A stretch of 64,000 nucleotides of DNA from Xanthomonas campestris pv. phormiicola (GCA_025666215.1 CP102593.1:372001-436000), one strand, 5' to 3'. Shown: positions 31,416 to 40,615, numbered from the stretch's first letter. Made by a program: numbers and translations. Notes: a model not told the origin generated them from the letters alone.

Positions 31416-31809
31416 CGGCACGCGCGTCGCCACGGTCCTCCAATCGCGCAGGCAGGTGCGGTGCGAACCGGCTTGGCGCAACGCGGCCTGTGCCGCAACG
31501 TCTCGCTCGCTGCACCGGACTGTGAAGGCGGGCCGGTCGCCCTGCAGGAGGGCGTCAGCCCCGACGGCATCCCAGGCCGGAAGGCACGAGGCGCGTTCGT
31601 CGCGCCAGCTGCTGCAGGAAGTGCGGGTATCCGCCGACCGCGCCCGAAGTCGGCGTCGCGGTGGCGATGCCTCCGCGCGGTCCAACTGCTGCGATGCAGC
31701 ACGCATCGTCTGCGATCCGCCGCGTCGCCGGGCTGCCGTGCACGGCAAACGCTGGCTATACTCGGCCGCGTAGCGGTGGTCCGGTCACCACGTGCCAAAG
31801 GGGTGTGAT
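31416..31809. other. 394-bp interval; weak extragenic palindrome and promoter for cytochrome c5
   Basis: No gene supported. A degenerate palindrome (GGAGGGCGTCAGCCCC) sits near 31545-31563. TATACT at 31757-31762 is a plausible -10 for the cytochrome gene, about 50 bp before its GTG. Confidence 0.45.
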
Positions 31810-32328
31810 GTGCGGAATTACGACCTCGAATTTCTCAAGCGGTTCTCGATGGTGATCGGCCTGTTGGTCGTCATCACCCTCGGCCTGATCGCGTTCGCGG
31901 CCTACCTGCAGCGGGCGATCCCGCCGGAGGTGTCGCCGGTGGCGCTCAAGCGCACCGAGGAACGCATCGCGCCGGCGGGCGCGGTCTACGCCGGCAGTAC
32001 CGGCGCCGCGGCGCAGGCCGCCGCGCAGGCGGCGGCGCTGGCCAAGGCCTCGGCGCAGGTCGCCTACGGCGGCACCACCGACGGCAAGGTGATCTTCGAC
32101 AACCTGTGCACCGCCTGCCACACCACCGGCGTCGGCAAGGCGCCGACCCTGGACCATGCGCATTGGGATGCGCGCATCGCGCAAGGCAAGGACACGCTGT
32201 ACAAGCACGCGATCGAGGGCTACACCGGCCCCGATGGCGGGATCATGCCGCCCAAGGGCGGCAATCCGGCGCTTAGCGAAGCGCAGATCCACGCCACGGT
32301 CGATTGGATGCTGTCCAACCTGAAGTAA
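31810..32328 (+). CDS. Membrane-anchored cytochrome c5-type protein
   Basis: 172 residues. One N-terminal membrane anchor (about 13-33, MVIGLLVVITLGLIAFAAYL), an Ala-rich linker, and a class I haem c domain with CTACH (C100, C103, H104) and an axial Met in GGIMPPKGG (about 145). It resembles cytochrome c5 electron carriers feeding terminal oxidases in the periplasm. The GTG start at 31810 is chosen because AAAGGGG lies at proper distance; the ATG two bases earlier is out of frame. Confidence 0.87.
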   Translation: MRNYDLEFLKRFSMVIGLLVVITLGLIAFAAYLQRAIPPEVSPVALKRTEERIAPAGAVYAGSTGAAAQAAAQAAALAKASAQVAYGGTTDGKVIFDNLCTACHTTGVGKAPTLDHAHWDARIAQGKDTLYKHAIEGYTGPDGGIMPPKGGNPALSEAQIHATVDWMLSNLK

Positions 32329-32420
32329 TCTGCGCATCCTGCGGGTTTCAGCGCCGCCTCCGGGCGGCGCGTTCGTATTCGATGCCGGCCGCGTGCCGGC
32401 GAGCTAAGGAGAGTGATCGC

Positions 32421-34148
32421 ATGCGCGTACTGCCCCCGATGTTGTCGTTGTTGCTGCTTGCCGGCGTGCCCGCCGCCGATGCGCTGACCCCGCCGCAGAT
32501 GCTCCCGATCGGGCAGTTGCGGCCGGCCGATACCGCGCAGGGCGTGGTGTTCGAAGGCGTGGTCACCGCGCGCGTGCAGGCCGGCGGCGACGGCTATCTG
32601 GTGCAGGATGCCGGCGACGGCGATCCGCTCACCGCCGACGCGCTGCTGGTGCGCGGCGATGCCGACGCCACGCTGGCGCCGGGCGATCGCGTGCGGGTCT
32701 GGGGCGAGTTGGCGCCGCGGCGTGCGCCGGGCGCGACGCCGGCCGGCATGCCGTTCGCCGGGCGCAGCGTGCGCGAGGCCGGGCACACCGTGCTGGCGCG
32801 CGCGCAGCCGCTGCCGCTGCAGGCGCTCGACGCCGCACCGGCCGACTGGTCCGCGTTGGCCGGCATGCGTGTGCGCATCGATGCGCCGCTGACCGTGGTC
32901 GATACCGACGCGCTGGCCAAGGCCGGCGAACTCGGTGTCGCCTTCGGCGGGCGCCTGTGGCAACCCAGCGAAATCGCTGCACCGGGCAGTGCCGAGCTGG
33001 CCGCGGCGAACGCCGACAACGCACGCCGGCTGCTGCGCCTGGGCGAGGTCGGCGCGCATGCGCCCGACAGCCTGCCGGCCTACCTGGGCACCGGCGCGGC
33101 CGCCGCGGCGCCGCGCGCCGGCGCGACCCTGCAAGGCGTGGAAGGCATCGTCGGCGGGGTGGTCGAGGGAGCGGCACGGCTGTATCCGACCACGCCGCTG
33201 CAACTGACGCCGCCGCCGGCACCGGCACCGCCGCAGGTCGCCGGCACGCTGCGCGTGGCCGCGTTCAACCTGGAGAACTTCTTCAACGGCGATGGCCGCG
33301 GCGGCGGCTTCCCGACCTTGCGCGGCGCGCGCAACGCGGCCGAATTCCAGGCGCAGCTGGCCAAGCTGGTCGCCGCCATCCGTCCGCTGCAGGCCGACGT
33401 CGCCGCGCTGATGGAACTGGAGAACGACGGCTACGGACCGACTTCGGCGATCGCCGCGTTGGTCGCCGCGCTCAATGCCGGCGACGGCGGCGACTGGCGC
33501 TTCGTCGATGCCGGGCGCGGCCCGGGCGACAACCCGATCCGGGTCGGCCTGATCTACCGCGCCTCGCGGGTCAGTCCGGTGGGCAAGCCGGCGGTGCTGG
33601 AAGGCGGCCCGTTCGCCGCGCACAGCCGGGTGCCGCTGGCGCAGGCGTTCCGGCGCGGCAACGGACAGCCGTTCGTGGTCGTCGCCAACCACTTCAAGTC
33701 CAAGGGCTGCGGCGACGCGACCGGCGACGATGCCGACCGCGGCGACGGCCAGGGCTGCTGGAACGCCACCCGCACCGAATCGGCGCGGCGCCTGGACGCC
33801 TGGCTGCGCACCGATCCCACCGGCAGCGGCAGCCATGCCAGCGTGCTGCTCGGCGACTTCAACGCCTATGCGATGGAAGACCCGCTGCGCCTGCTGCGCG
33901 ACGCCGGCTGGCGCGATGCGCTGGCGCAGGCGCATGTCGAACAGCCCTACAGCTTCGTCTACCGCGGCCTCAGCGGCCGTCTCGACCACGCCCTGCTGAG
34001 CCCGGCGCTGGCGCCGCTGCTGCGCGGCGCCGCCGAATGGCACATCAATGCGGACTCGCCCGACGAAGACGGCTACCGCGAGCGCAACCTGCCGGGTCCT
34101 TGGCGCAGCTCCGATCACGATCCTCTGCTGCTGGGCTTTGAGCTTTGA
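32421..34148 (+). CDS. Secreted endonuclease/exonuclease/phosphatase family nuclease (ExeM/NucH-like)
   Basis: 575 residues with a signal peptide (LSLLLLAGVPAADA at about 8-21). The N-terminal half is an OB-fold-like region (VFEGVVTARVQ); the C-terminal EEP domain starts near residue 275 with VAAFNLENFFNGDG and contains LMELENDGYG, ANHFKSKGC, LLGDFNAY and the catalytic SSDHDPLL at the end, a complete DNase I-type metal/active-site set. It would degrade extracellular DNA. A good AAGGAG site precedes 32421. No rhombosortase or LPXTG-type tail is seen. Confidence 0.88.
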   Translation: MRVLPPMLSLLLLAGVPAADALTPPQMLPIGQLRPADTAQGVVFEGVVTARVQAGGDGYLVQDAGDGDPLTADALLVRGDADATLAPGDRVRVWGELAPRRAPGATPAGMPFAGRSVREAGHTVLARAQPLPLQALDAAPADWSALAGMRVRIDAPLTVVDTDALAKAGELGVAFGGRLWQPSEIAAPGSAELAAANADNARRLLRLGEVGAHAPDSLPAYLGTGAAAAAPRAGATLQGVEGIVGGVVEGAARLYPTTPLQLTPPPAPAPPQVAGTLRVAAFNLENFFNGDGRGGGFPTLRGARNAAEFQAQLAKLVAAIRPLQADVAALMELENDGYGPTSAIAALVAALNAGDGGDWRFVDAGRGPGDNPIRVGLIYRASRVSPVGKPAVLEGGPFAAHSRVPLAQAFRRGNGQPFVVVANHFKSKGCGDATGDDADRGDGQGCWNATRTESARRLDAWLRTDPTGSGSHASVLLGDFNAYAMEDPLRLLRDAGWRDALAQAHVEQPYSFVYRGLSGRLDHALLSPALAPLLRGAAEWHINADSPDEDGYRERNLPGPWRSSDHDPLLLGFEL

Positions 34149-34150
34149 GA

Positions 34151-34343
34151 GCGGGGATTGGGGATTCGGGATTGGGGATTCGTTGAAGCGCAGGGTCGCG
34201 GGCGGTCGGTTTTACGGTCTACGTTCGGCAAGAGCGGGGTGACCAGCCACTCGGCTGTTGAACAGTCGGGATTGGGGTGGAGCGAACCGCAGGCCGCGAT
34301 CTGCGCTTTTGCCAATCCCGAATCCCGAATTCCCAATCCCGGC
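34151..34343. repeat. Inverted GGGATT repeat tract (locus a)
   Basis: Left arm 34151-34182 has alternating GGGGATT and CGGGATT units; right arm 34312-34343 is its reverse complement (CAATCCCGAATCCCGAATTC), and a further GGGATTGGGG lies in the spacer near 34268. The tract occupies the gap between two convergent genes (nuclease and MerC). Related tracts lie at 51849-51931 and 56375-56472. Confidence 0.75.
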
Positions 34344-34723
34344 TAGCCGTGGCGATGCCCACTGCGCCGCCAGTTCCACAGGTGCGCGCTCGCCAGCAGC
34401 AGGCTGCCGATCACGGTGACCGGGGTTTCGGCCTGCGCGCTGGGGAATCCGATCGCGCCGGCCAGCAGGCCGCACAGGCCGAGCCCGGCCATCGCCCACA
34501 GCGGCCACGGCAACGGCCGCTGCCGCTGCGCACGCCACAGCGCCAGCCCGGCCAGGGGCAGCGCGATCGCCACGAACAGCGCATGCACCCATTCGGCCTG
34601 CGCCCACACGCCGAACAGGGGCAGGGCCGCGGCCAGCAGGGGCAGGGCCAGGCAGTGCAGCAGGCACAGCGCGGACAGCAGCACCGCTGAAGCATCGAAG
34701 AACGGCTGGGGCAGGGATTTCAT
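34343..34723 (-). CDS. MerC-domain inner-membrane metal transporter
   Basis: 126 residues with four hydrophobic helices. LLSALCLLHCLALPLL contains the Cys pair (CxxxC) typical of MerC. The C-terminus has HLWNWRRSGHRHG with several His. MerC moves mercuric ions in mer operons, but non-mer homologues next to zinc genes are thought to import zinc. It is divergent from the ZigA chaperone over a shared Zur-type box, so zinc uptake during starvation is the likeliest role. Start 34723 with GGAG upstream; 34741 is an alternative inside the operator. Confidence 0.82.
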   Translation of the reverse strand: MKSLPQPFFDASAVLLSALCLLHCLALPLLAAALPLFGVWAQAEWVHALFVAIALPLAGLALWRAQRQRPLPWPLWAMAGLGLCGLLAGAIGFPSAQAETPVTVIGSLLLASAHLWNWRRSGHRHG

Positions 34724-34742
34724 GGGCGGCGACTCCGGCATT

Positions 34743-34765
34743 GAAGTGTTATATAGTAACATTTC
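34743..34765. promoter_or_regulatory. Zur box between merC-like gene and zigA-like gene
   Basis: A 23-bp near-perfect palindrome with core TGTTATATAGTAACA (34747-34761) and outer GAA/TTC pairs. It matches the known proteobacterial Zur consensus (GAAATGTTATAnTATAACATTTC) in nearly every position. It lies between the divergent MerC and GTPase genes and can repress both under zinc sufficiency. Confidence 0.82.
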
Positions 34766-34786
34766 TCCCGCCACGTCCAAGCCGCC

Positions 34787-36112
34787 ATGCCAACGTCCGC
34801 CGTGCTCGACCGCCGCCTTCCCGTCACCGTCCTGTCCGGCTTCCTCGGCGCCGGCAAGACCACCTTGCTCAACCGCGTGCTGCGCAACCGCGACGGCCGC
34901 CGCGTGGCGGTGATCGTCAACGACATGAGCGAGATCAACATCGATGCGGCGCTGATCCGCGACGGCGGCGCCGCGCTCAGCCGCACCGAGGAGACCCTGG
35001 TCGAGTTCAGCAACGGCTGCATCTGCTGCACGCTGCGCGAGGATCTGCGCCAGGAGGTGCAGCGCCTGGCCGACAGCGGCCGCTACGACTACCTGCTGAT
35101 CGAATCCACCGGCATTTCCGAGCCGATGCCGGTCGCCGCCACCTTCGCGGTGCGCGACGAGCACGGCCGCAGCCTGGCCGACGTGGCGCGGCTGGACACC
35201 ATGCTCACCGTGGTCGACGGCGCCAGCTTCCTGCGCGACTTCGGCTCGGCCGAACGGCTGGCCGAGCGCGGCCTGCAGGCTGGCGCCGACGACGAGCGCG
35301 GCCTGGTCAACCTGCTGGTGGAGCAGATCGAGTTCGCCGACGTGATCGTGATCGGCAAGTGCGACCTGGCGACCCCGGCCACGGTGGCGCGCACCCGCGC
35401 GGTGCTGCGCGCGCTCAATCGCCACGCGCACATCGTCGAAGCTTGCGACGGCGACGTGCCGCTGGACCTGGTGCTGGACACCGGCCGCTTCGACTTCGTC
35501 CGCGCGCAGCTGGCGCCGGGCTGGATGCAGGCATTGCGCGGCGAGCACGCGCCGGAAACCGAGCAGTTCGGCATCGGCAGCTTCGTCTACCGCGCGCAGC
35601 GCCCGTTCCATCCCTTGCGCTTCGCGCGGCTGGCGCAGAACGGCCTGCGCGACGTGGTGCGCAGCAAGGGCTTCTTCTGGCTGGCCAGCCGCATGGACTG
35701 GGTCGGCGAACTGTCCATCGCCGGCGCGGCCACCCAGACCCAGGCCGCCGGCTTCTGGTACGCCGCGCGCGAACGCGTCGAGCAGGGCCTGCTGGACACG
35801 CCGCTGCCGTTGCCGCCGCGGCCGCTGCCGTATACCGAGCTGGGCTGGCAGCGGCAGCACAGCGCGTGCTGGAGCGCGCCGCCGCCGCGCGCCGAGGAAG
35901 TGGGCGACGCGCGCGAATACGCGGCGCTGCGCGCGCTGTGGCATCCGCTGTGGGGTGACCGCCGCCAGGAACTGGCGGTGATCGGCGTCGACCTGGACCA
36001 GGCGCGGGTGCGCGCCGAACTCGATGCCTGCCTGCTCGACGACGCGGAACTCGGGCGCGGGCCGGCGGCCTGGCAGGCCTTGGCCGATCCGTTCCCGGTG
36101 TGGCGGCGCTGA
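34787..36112 (+). CDS. zigA: Zinc metallochaperone GTPase, COG0523 (ZigA/CobW-like)
   Basis: 441 residues. Walker [10 protein letters not shown] (18-26), metal-binding CxCC as GCICC (C78, C80, C81), Walker B/ESTG in [12 protein letters not shown], and the GKCD base-recognition variant in VIGKCDLA. The C-terminal CobW domain contains RPFHPLRF. It delivers zinc to client enzymes when zinc is scarce, with GTP hydrolysis. The Zur box 22 bp upstream of the start supports the zinc assignment over cobalt or nitrile hydratase roles. Confidence 0.88.
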   Translation: MPTSAVLDRRLPVTVLSGFLGAGKTTLLNRVLRNRDGRRVAVIVNDMSEINIDAALIRDGGAALSRTEETLVEFSNGCICCTLREDLRQEVQRLADSGRYDYLLIESTGISEPMPVAATFAVRDEHGRSLADVARLDTMLTVVDGASFLRDFGSAERLAERGLQAGADDERGLVNLLVEQIEFADVIVIGKCDLATPATVARTRAVLRALNRHAHIVEACDGDVPLDLVLDTGRFDFVRAQLAPGWMQALRGEHAPETEQFGIGSFVYRAQRPFHPLRFARLAQNGLRDVVRSKGFFWLASRMDWVGELSIAGAATQTQAAGFWYAARERVEQGLLDTPLPLPPRPLPYTELGWQRQHSACWSAPPPRAEEVGDAREYAALRALWHPLWGDRRQELAVIGVDLDQARVRAELDACLLDDAELGRGPAAWQALADPFPVWRR

Positions 36113-36374
36113 GCGGGTACCCGGCGTTGTGCAGCAGCCCGGCTTCGGCGTCTGCCGGCACTGAAAGTCTCCAGCATCTCCTGATCCGGGACTCCTGCGC
36201 GTTGTGCTGGGCGGCGGCCATGCCTTTTGTGGGAGCGGCTGCAGCCGCGACAAGTGGAGACATGCAACCGTCCGGCCGGGAAGCCGTCGGGATTGAAGTC
36301 CCTCCCAGCGTGTCTCCGGCCGGCGATCGCGGCGAGGCGATCTTCTGCGGCGCAATTGGCCGCCGGCCCCGTCG
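36113..36374. repeat. Intergenic region with two extragenic palindromes
   Basis: Convergent gap of 262 bp with a GTGGGAGCGGCTGCAGCCGC-type palindrome at 36228-36253 and a half of the GGGACTTCAATCCCGAC type at about 36285-36308. No gene seen. Confidence 0.6.
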
Positions 36375-37238
36375 CTATCGGCGCGCGCCGACCGCGATCA
36401 GCACGATCGCCAGCAGCGCCGCCAACAGGCCGGCGCGATTCCAGGCGCTGGTCTTCTCGCCGAACGCCAGCACCCCGAGCAGCGCGCCCAGCACGATCAC
36501 CCCCAGGTTCATCGCCGCGAACACCACCGCCGGGCTGTCCGGCAGCGCCTGGTGCGCGCGCACGTAGAACGCGATGTTGCCGAAGTTGAACGCGCCCAGC
36601 AGCAGGCCGGCGCCGAGATTGCGCCAGGCCAGCGGCGCGCTGCCGCGCAGGTGCCGCCACAGCTGCACGCCGAGCAGCAGCACGAAGGCGATCGCGAAGG
36701 CGACCAGCAGCGAGGCGGCGAACGGCGTGCCGGCCTGGGCGATACGCTTGAGCAGCACGTCGATCAGGGCGAAGCCGGCCCATACCAGCAGCAGCCACGG
36801 CGCCGCGCGCGCCGTGCCGGCCGGGGCCGGCCCGGGCCGGTGCACGATGCCGGCGATGGCCAGCAGGCCCAGCGCCAGCCCGGCCAGCTTGTAGCCGTTG
36901 GCGCGCTCGCCGAACAGCGCGAACGCCGCCGCCAGCGACAGCAGCAGCGACAGCCGCTGCGCCGCGTCGGTGCGCACGATGCCGGCCAGCGCCACCGCGC
37001 GGCCCAGCACCAGGAACAGCGTCGGCAGCAGCACCGCCAGGCCGAGTAGTTCGGTCCACGGCGCCTGCGCGCCGCGCAGCGTGGCCAGCGGCGGTTGCAG
37101 CAGCGCCGCGCACAGCAGCGCCGCCGCCAGGTAGTTCCAGGTCACCGCCTGGGCCAGGTCGATGCGCCGGCGCGGCGCCAGCTTCAGCAGCATCGAGACC
37201 AGCACGCTGCACAGCACACTCAGCAAAACGAACGCCAT
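36375..37238 (-). CDS. EamA/DMT-family transporter
   Basis: 287 residues, ten predicted membrane helices in two five-helix repeats, the layout of drug/metabolite transporters. Motifs include AVTWNYLAAALLCAAL in helix 2 and NFGNIAFYVRAHQAL in the second half. The substrate is unknown. The start at 37238 (MAFVLLSVL) follows GAAGGATT at good spacing; upstream in-frame codons give Cys/Arg-rich non-coding-like residues. Divergent from the hydrolase gene 82 bp away. Confidence 0.85.
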   Translation of the reverse strand: MAFVLLSVLCSVLVSMLLKLAPRRRIDLAQAVTWNYLAAALLCAALLQPPLATLRGAQAPWTELLGLAVLLPTLFLVLGRAVALAGIVRTDAAQRLSLLLSLAAAFALFGERANGYKLAGLALGLLAIAGIVHRPGPAPAGTARAAPWLLLVWAGFALIDVLLKRIAQAGTPFAASLLVAFAIAFVLLLGVQLWRHLRGSAPLAWRNLGAGLLLGAFNFGNIAFYVRAHQALPDSPAVVFAAMNLGVIVLGALLGVLAFGEKTSAWNRAGLLAALLAIVLIAVGARR

Positions 37239-37308
37239 GCGCGGGAATCCTTCGGGGAAGAGAACGCTGCGTGCGCATGGCCGGCATGTGGCCTGCACGC
37301 CGCCCCGG

Positions 37309-37321
37309 TATTATGAGCGCA
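37309..37321 (+). promoter_or_regulatory. -10 element giving a probable leaderless hydrolase mRNA
   Basis: TATTAT at 37309-37314, then 6 nt, then the ATG at 37321. No Shine-Dalgarno sequence can fit if transcription starts at the expected place. The -35 region is poor. Confidence 0.4.
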
Positions 37322-37986
37322 TGACCTCTCCCGCTTTCCCCACCGAATCCGGCGCGTTGACGCTGGACGGCCCCGCCGGCCCGCTCGAGGCCGCGGTCGA
37401 TCTCCCCGATGCCGCCGTGGCCGCCGTGCCGGTCACCGCGATCGTCTGCCACCCGCTGTCCACCGAGGGCGGCACCATGCACAACAAGGTGGTGACGATG
37501 GTCGCGCGCGCGCTGCGCGAGCTCGGCGTGCAGGTGGTGCGCTTCAATTTCCGCAGCGTCGGCGCCTCCGCCGGCAGCTTCGACCATGGCGACGGCGAGC
37601 AGCAGGACCTGGCCGCGGTGGCCGCCTGGGTCCGCGCGCAGCGCCCGCACGACGCACTGTGGCTGGCCGGCTTCAGCTTCGGCGCCTACGTGTCGCTGCG
37701 CGCCAGCGCCGCGCTGCAGCCGCGGGCGTTGATCTCGATCGCGCCGCCGGCCGGGCGCTGGGACTTCGCCGGCGTGGAACCGCCGCCGCAGTGGCTGCTG
37801 ATCCAGGGCGACGCCGACGAAATCGTCGATCCGCAGGCCGTGTACGACTGGCTGGAGACGCTGGAACAGCAGCCGCAGCTGGTGCGCATGCCCGACACCA
37901 GCCATTTCTTCCACCGCAAGCTGATCGACCTGCGCGGCGCCTTGCAGCACGAGGTCAAGGCATGGTTGCCGGCCAAGCAGGCGTGA
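37321..37986 (+). CDS. Alpha/beta hydrolase (YcaR/'KTN'-type small serine hydrolase)
   Basis: 221 residues. VCHPLSTEGGTMHNKVV is the oxyanion-region motif of bacterial hydrolases annotated 'alpha/beta superfamily hydrolase, CocE/Dienelactone-like'. The nucleophile Ser is in GFSFGA, the Asp in QGDADEIVD and the His in DTSHFFH. No signal peptide, so cytoplasmic. The substrate is unknown; the family label beyond alpha/beta hydrolase is uncertain. Followed by zapE after 61 bp on the same strand. Confidence 0.83.
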   Translation: MTSPAFPTESGALTLDGPAGPLEAAVDLPDAAVAAVPVTAIVCHPLSTEGGTMHNKVVTMVARALRELGVQVVRFNFRSVGASAGSFDHGDGEQQDLAAVAAWVRAQRPHDALWLAGFSFGAYVSLRASAALQPRALISIAPPAGRWDFAGVEPPPQWLLIQGDADEIVDPQAVYDWLETLEQQPQLVRMPDTSHFFHRKLIDLRGALQHEVKAWLPAKQA

Positions 37987-38047
37987 GCGCGCTGCGTCGC
38001 CAGGCGGCCGCATGGCCGCAGGCAGGGCGCTGCGCGGGCACGCGCCG

Positions 38048-39145
38048 ATGAGTTCCGCCGCCACGCCTTCGCAACGCTACGCCGCCGGCGTGGCGCGCGG
38101 CGATTGGCGCGACGACCCGGCGCAGCATGCCGCGCTGGCCGAGCTGGACCGCATCCACGCCGCGATCGTGGACAGCGACCAGGACGGCTGGCTGGATCGC
38201 CTGGCCGCGTTCTGGAAGAAGCCCGAGCCGGTGCGCGGCCTGTATTTCTGGGGCGGCGTGGGCCGCGGCAAGACCTTCCTGGTCGACCTGTTCTACGACG
38301 GCCTGCCGATCGGGCAGAAGTACCGCACCCACTTCCACCGCTTCATGCGCGGCGTGCACGAGCGCCTGCGCGAGCACGCCGGGCAGAGCGACCCGCTGGC
38401 CAAGATCGCGCAGGAGTGGCGTACCCAGTTGCGCGTGCTGGTGCTGGACGAATTCTTCGTCACCGACATCGGCGACGCGATGCTGCTGGCGCGGCTGCTG
38501 GAGCGCCTGTTCGCCGAGGGCGTGACCCTGGTCACCACCTCCAACACCGCGCCGCAGAACCTGTACCTCAATGGCCTGCAGCGCGAGAGCTTCCTGCCGG
38601 CGATCGCGCTGTTGCAGAAGTACTGCGTGGAGCTGTACGCCGAAGGCACCGAGGACTACCGCATGCGCGCGCTGACCCGCTCGCCGGTGTACCGCGCGCC
38701 GCTGGACCCGCAGTCCGACGCATGGCTGGAGGGGCGCTGGGGCGAACTCAGCGGCAACGAAGCCGCGCGCAGCGGCAACATCGTCATCGAGGCGCGCAAG
38801 ATCCCGGTGCGCGGCCGCGGCAAGAGCATCGCCTGGTTCGATTTCGCCGCGCTGTGCGAAGGCCCGCGCGGGCCGGCCGACTACATCGAGATCGCGCGCG
38901 AGTTCAACACCGTGCTGCTCGGCGGCATCCCGCACTTCGATCGCATGAACGAGGACGCGGCGCGGCGCTTCGTCAACCTGATCGACGAGCTGTACGACCG
39001 CCAGGTCAACCTGGTCTGCACCGCGCAGGACCCGCCGCCGCAGCTGTACAGCGGCGAGCGCCTGGCCGGCGCGTTCGAACGCACCGCCTCGCGCCTGATC
39101 GAGATGCAGAGCGCCGAGTACCTGGCTACCGCGCACCGCGCCTGA
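38048..39145 (+). CDS. zapE: Cell division protein ZapE / AFG1-like ATPase
   Basis: 365 residues. Walker A GGVGRGKT (69-76), Walker B LRVLVLDEFF (about 132-141) followed by VTDIGDA, sensor region VTTSNTAPQNLY. These are the AFG1/ZapE signatures. ZapE is a membrane-associated ATPase that acts on FtsZ rings, especially under stress or low oxygen. The start at 38048 (MSSAATPSQRY) is the family start; the ATG at 38012 precedes it in frame. Confidence 0.9.
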   Translation: MSSAATPSQRYAAGVARGDWRDDPAQHAALAELDRIHAAIVDSDQDGWLDRLAAFWKKPEPVRGLYFWGGVGRGKTFLVDLFYDGLPIGQKYRTHFHRFMRGVHERLREHAGQSDPLAKIAQEWRTQLRVLVLDEFFVTDIGDAMLLARLLERLFAEGVTLVTTSNTAPQNLYLNGLQRESFLPAIALLQKYCVELYAEGTEDYRMRALTRSPVYRAPLDPQSDAWLEGRWGELSGNEAARSGNIVIEARKIPVRGRGKSIAWFDFAALCEGPRGPADYIEIAREFNTVLLGGIPHFDRMNEDAARRFVNLIDELYDRQVNLVCTAQDPPPQLYSGERLAGAFERTASRLIEMQSAEYLATAHRA

Positions 39146-39230
39146 GCGCGGTGGCATCCCAGCGCGGGCAATACCTTCAAATTGCCGGTACGCCGATGTG
39201 CGCCAGGTTTTTCCTGTGGGAGCGACTTCA

Positions 39231-39328
39231 GGGCACCTCTAATAACCTCGATTCCAAAAATTCCGCGCTATGCGCATCAATGACTTGCGAGTGCTTTGGT
39301 CGAGTTTTTGGGGTTATTAGAGGTGCCC
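39231..39328 (-). mobile_element. MITE-like element, copy B (98 bp), inverted relative to copies A and C
   Basis: Same terminal repeats (GGGCACCTCTAATAACC and complement) with the core in the opposite orientation and a few substitutions (e.g. one T fewer in a T-run). Flanks are GCGACTTCA on the left and TGAAGTCGCGAC on the right, so a palindrome arm stands on each side and no direct duplication is visible. Another extragenic palindrome follows at 39371-39397. Confidence 0.8.
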
Positions 39329-39520
39329 TGAAGTCGCGACGAACGAAGCGGCGGACTCGCCGGGCACGGTGCAGTCGGGACTGAAGTCCCTCCCACAAGG
39401 AGCGGCAGGCGCGCTGTATCGCCAATCTCCCTTTATGGAGCGACTTCAGCTGGTCCCGGGGCATCAGTTGCAACGAGCGAAACCGCGGGCAATTCGACCG
39501 AAGAGAGCTGAGGTGCTTGC

Positions 39521-39545
39521 AATTAAATAGCGCACTATGTAAATT
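39521..39545. promoter_or_regulatory. OhrR operator upstream of ohrR
   Basis: A 25-bp inverted-repeat region: AATTAAATAG, central CGCAC, then TATGTAAATT. The inner ATAG-CGCA-CTAT is a perfect palindrome, and outer TGCAATT/AATTGCA arms extend it by a few bases. It sits immediately before the ohrR start at 39552, as expected for autorepression. A related site precedes ohr. Confidence 0.65.
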
Positions 39546-39551
39546 GCAGCC

Positions 39552-40019
39552 ATGCCGAAGAAGCGCACCCCTGCCGAGATCCCCAGCCGCGACGCCGCGC
39601 TGCAGCTGGATCAGCAGCTGTGCTTCGCGCTGTACTCGGCCAACCTGGCGATGCACAAGCTCTATCGCGGCCTGCTGAAGACGCTGGACCTGACCTATCC
39701 GCAGTACCTGGTGATGCTGGTGCTGTGGGAGCAGGACGCACGCACGGTCGGCGCGATCGGCGAGCGCCTGTTCCTGGATTCGGCCACGCTGACGCCGTTG
39801 TTGAAGCGGCTGCAGGCCGGCGGCCTGGTCACCCGCGAACGCTCGGCCGACGACGAACGCCAGGTCGTGGTGCGCCTGACCGCGGCCGGCCGCGCCTTGC
39901 GCAACAAGGCCGGCACGGTGCCCGAGCAGGTGTTCTGCGCGGCGGCGTGCTCGCTGCAGGACCTGCGCCAGCTCAAGCAGCAACTGGAAACCTTGCGCGG
40001 CAACCTGGGCGGCGGCTGA
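39552..40019 (+). CDS. ohrR: Organic hydroperoxide-sensing repressor OhrR (MarR family)
   Basis: 155 residues. The N-terminal [16 protein letters not shown] carries the peroxide-reactive Cys (C24); the wHTH region has [23 protein letters not shown] and the wing with [11 protein letters not shown]. Two more Cys (C129, C133) near the C-terminus could form the intersubunit disulfide known from Xanthomonas OhrR. Directly upstream of ohr, with similar operators before both genes. Oxidation by organic hydroperoxides releases it from DNA. Confidence 0.92.
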   Translation: MPKKRTPAEIPSRDAALQLDQQLCFALYSANLAMHKLYRGLLKTLDLTYPQYLVMLVLWEQDARTVGAIGERLFLDSATLTPLLKRLQAGGLVTRERSADDERQVVVRLTAAGRALRNKAGTVPEQVFCAAACSLQDLRQLKQQLETLRGNLGGG

Positions 40020-40061
40020 TGCCGTTGCCACGGAGCCGACACGGGTCCATGACGTTCCGTT

Positions 40062-40086
40062 AATTAAGTAGTGTGCTATTAAATAG
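40062..40086. promoter_or_regulatory. Second OhrR-type operator, upstream of ohr
   Basis: AATTAAGTAG, TGTGC, TATTAAATAG: the same pattern as the site before ohrR (AATTAA-TAG-G--CTAT--AAAT), 45 bp before the ohr start. This gives ohr its own regulated promoter in addition to read-through from ohrR. Confidence 0.6.
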
Positions 40087-40130
40087 CTGTCAATCAACCG
40101 GCGCGACGCGCCTCACCAGGAGCAACCACC

Positions 40131-40562
40131 ATGGCCTCACCCGAAAAGATCCTCTACACCGCTCACGCCACCGCGACCGGCGGCCGCGAAGGCCGCGCCG
40201 TGTCTTCCGACAAGGCGCTGGACGTGAAGCTGTCCACCCCGCGCGAGCTGGGCGGCGCCGGCGGCGATGGTACCAACCCGGAGCAGCTGTTCGCGGCCGG
40301 CTATTCGGCCTGCTTCATCGGCGCGATGAAGGCGGTGGCGGCGCAGGACAAGCAGAAGCTGCCGGGCGAGGTCAGCATCGAAGGCAGCGTCGGCATCGGC
40401 CAGATCCCGGGCGGCTTCGGCATCGCGGTGGAACTGCGCATCGCGGTGCCGGGCATGCCGCGCGCGGAGCTGCAGGCGTTGGTCGACAAGGCGCACCAGG
40501 TCTGCCCGTACTCCAACGCGACCCGCGGCAACATCGACGTGAATCTGGTCGTCCTCGACTGA
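40131..40562 (+). CDS. ohr: Organic hydroperoxide resistance peroxidase Ohr
   Basis: 143 residues, OsmC/Ohr fold. The catalytic Cys pair is C61 ([12 protein letters not shown]) and C125 ([11 protein letters not shown]), with the conserved Arg and Glu environment of Ohr ([13 protein letters not shown]). It reduces fatty acid and other organic hydroperoxides with lipoyl electron donors. Controlled by OhrR encoded upstream; a strong intrinsic terminator follows. Confidence 0.93.
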   Translation: MASPEKILYTAHATATGGREGRAVSSDKALDVKLSTPRELGGAGGDGTNPEQLFAAGYSACFIGAMKAVAAQDKQKLPGEVSIEGSVGIGQIPGGFGIAVELRIAVPGMPRAELQALVDKAHQVCPYSNATRGNIDVNLVVLD

Positions 40563-40579
40563 TTGATGCGGCTGGCCCG

Positions 40580-40615
40580 AAAACCCCGTCGCGCGACTGC
40601 GCGGCGGGGGTTTTT
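40580..40615 (+). terminator. Intrinsic terminator after ohr
   Basis: AAAACCCC-GTCGCGCGACTGCGCGGC-GGGGGTTTTT: a GC-rich stem with inner GTCGCGC/GCGCGGC pairing, flanked by A and T runs, 17 bp past the ohr stop. Confidence 0.85.

Noticed and set aside
31416..31809. Minus-strand frames upstream of cytochrome c5
   Set aside because: Arg/Pro-rich translations without family resemblance; the interval contains a palindrome and a promoter instead.
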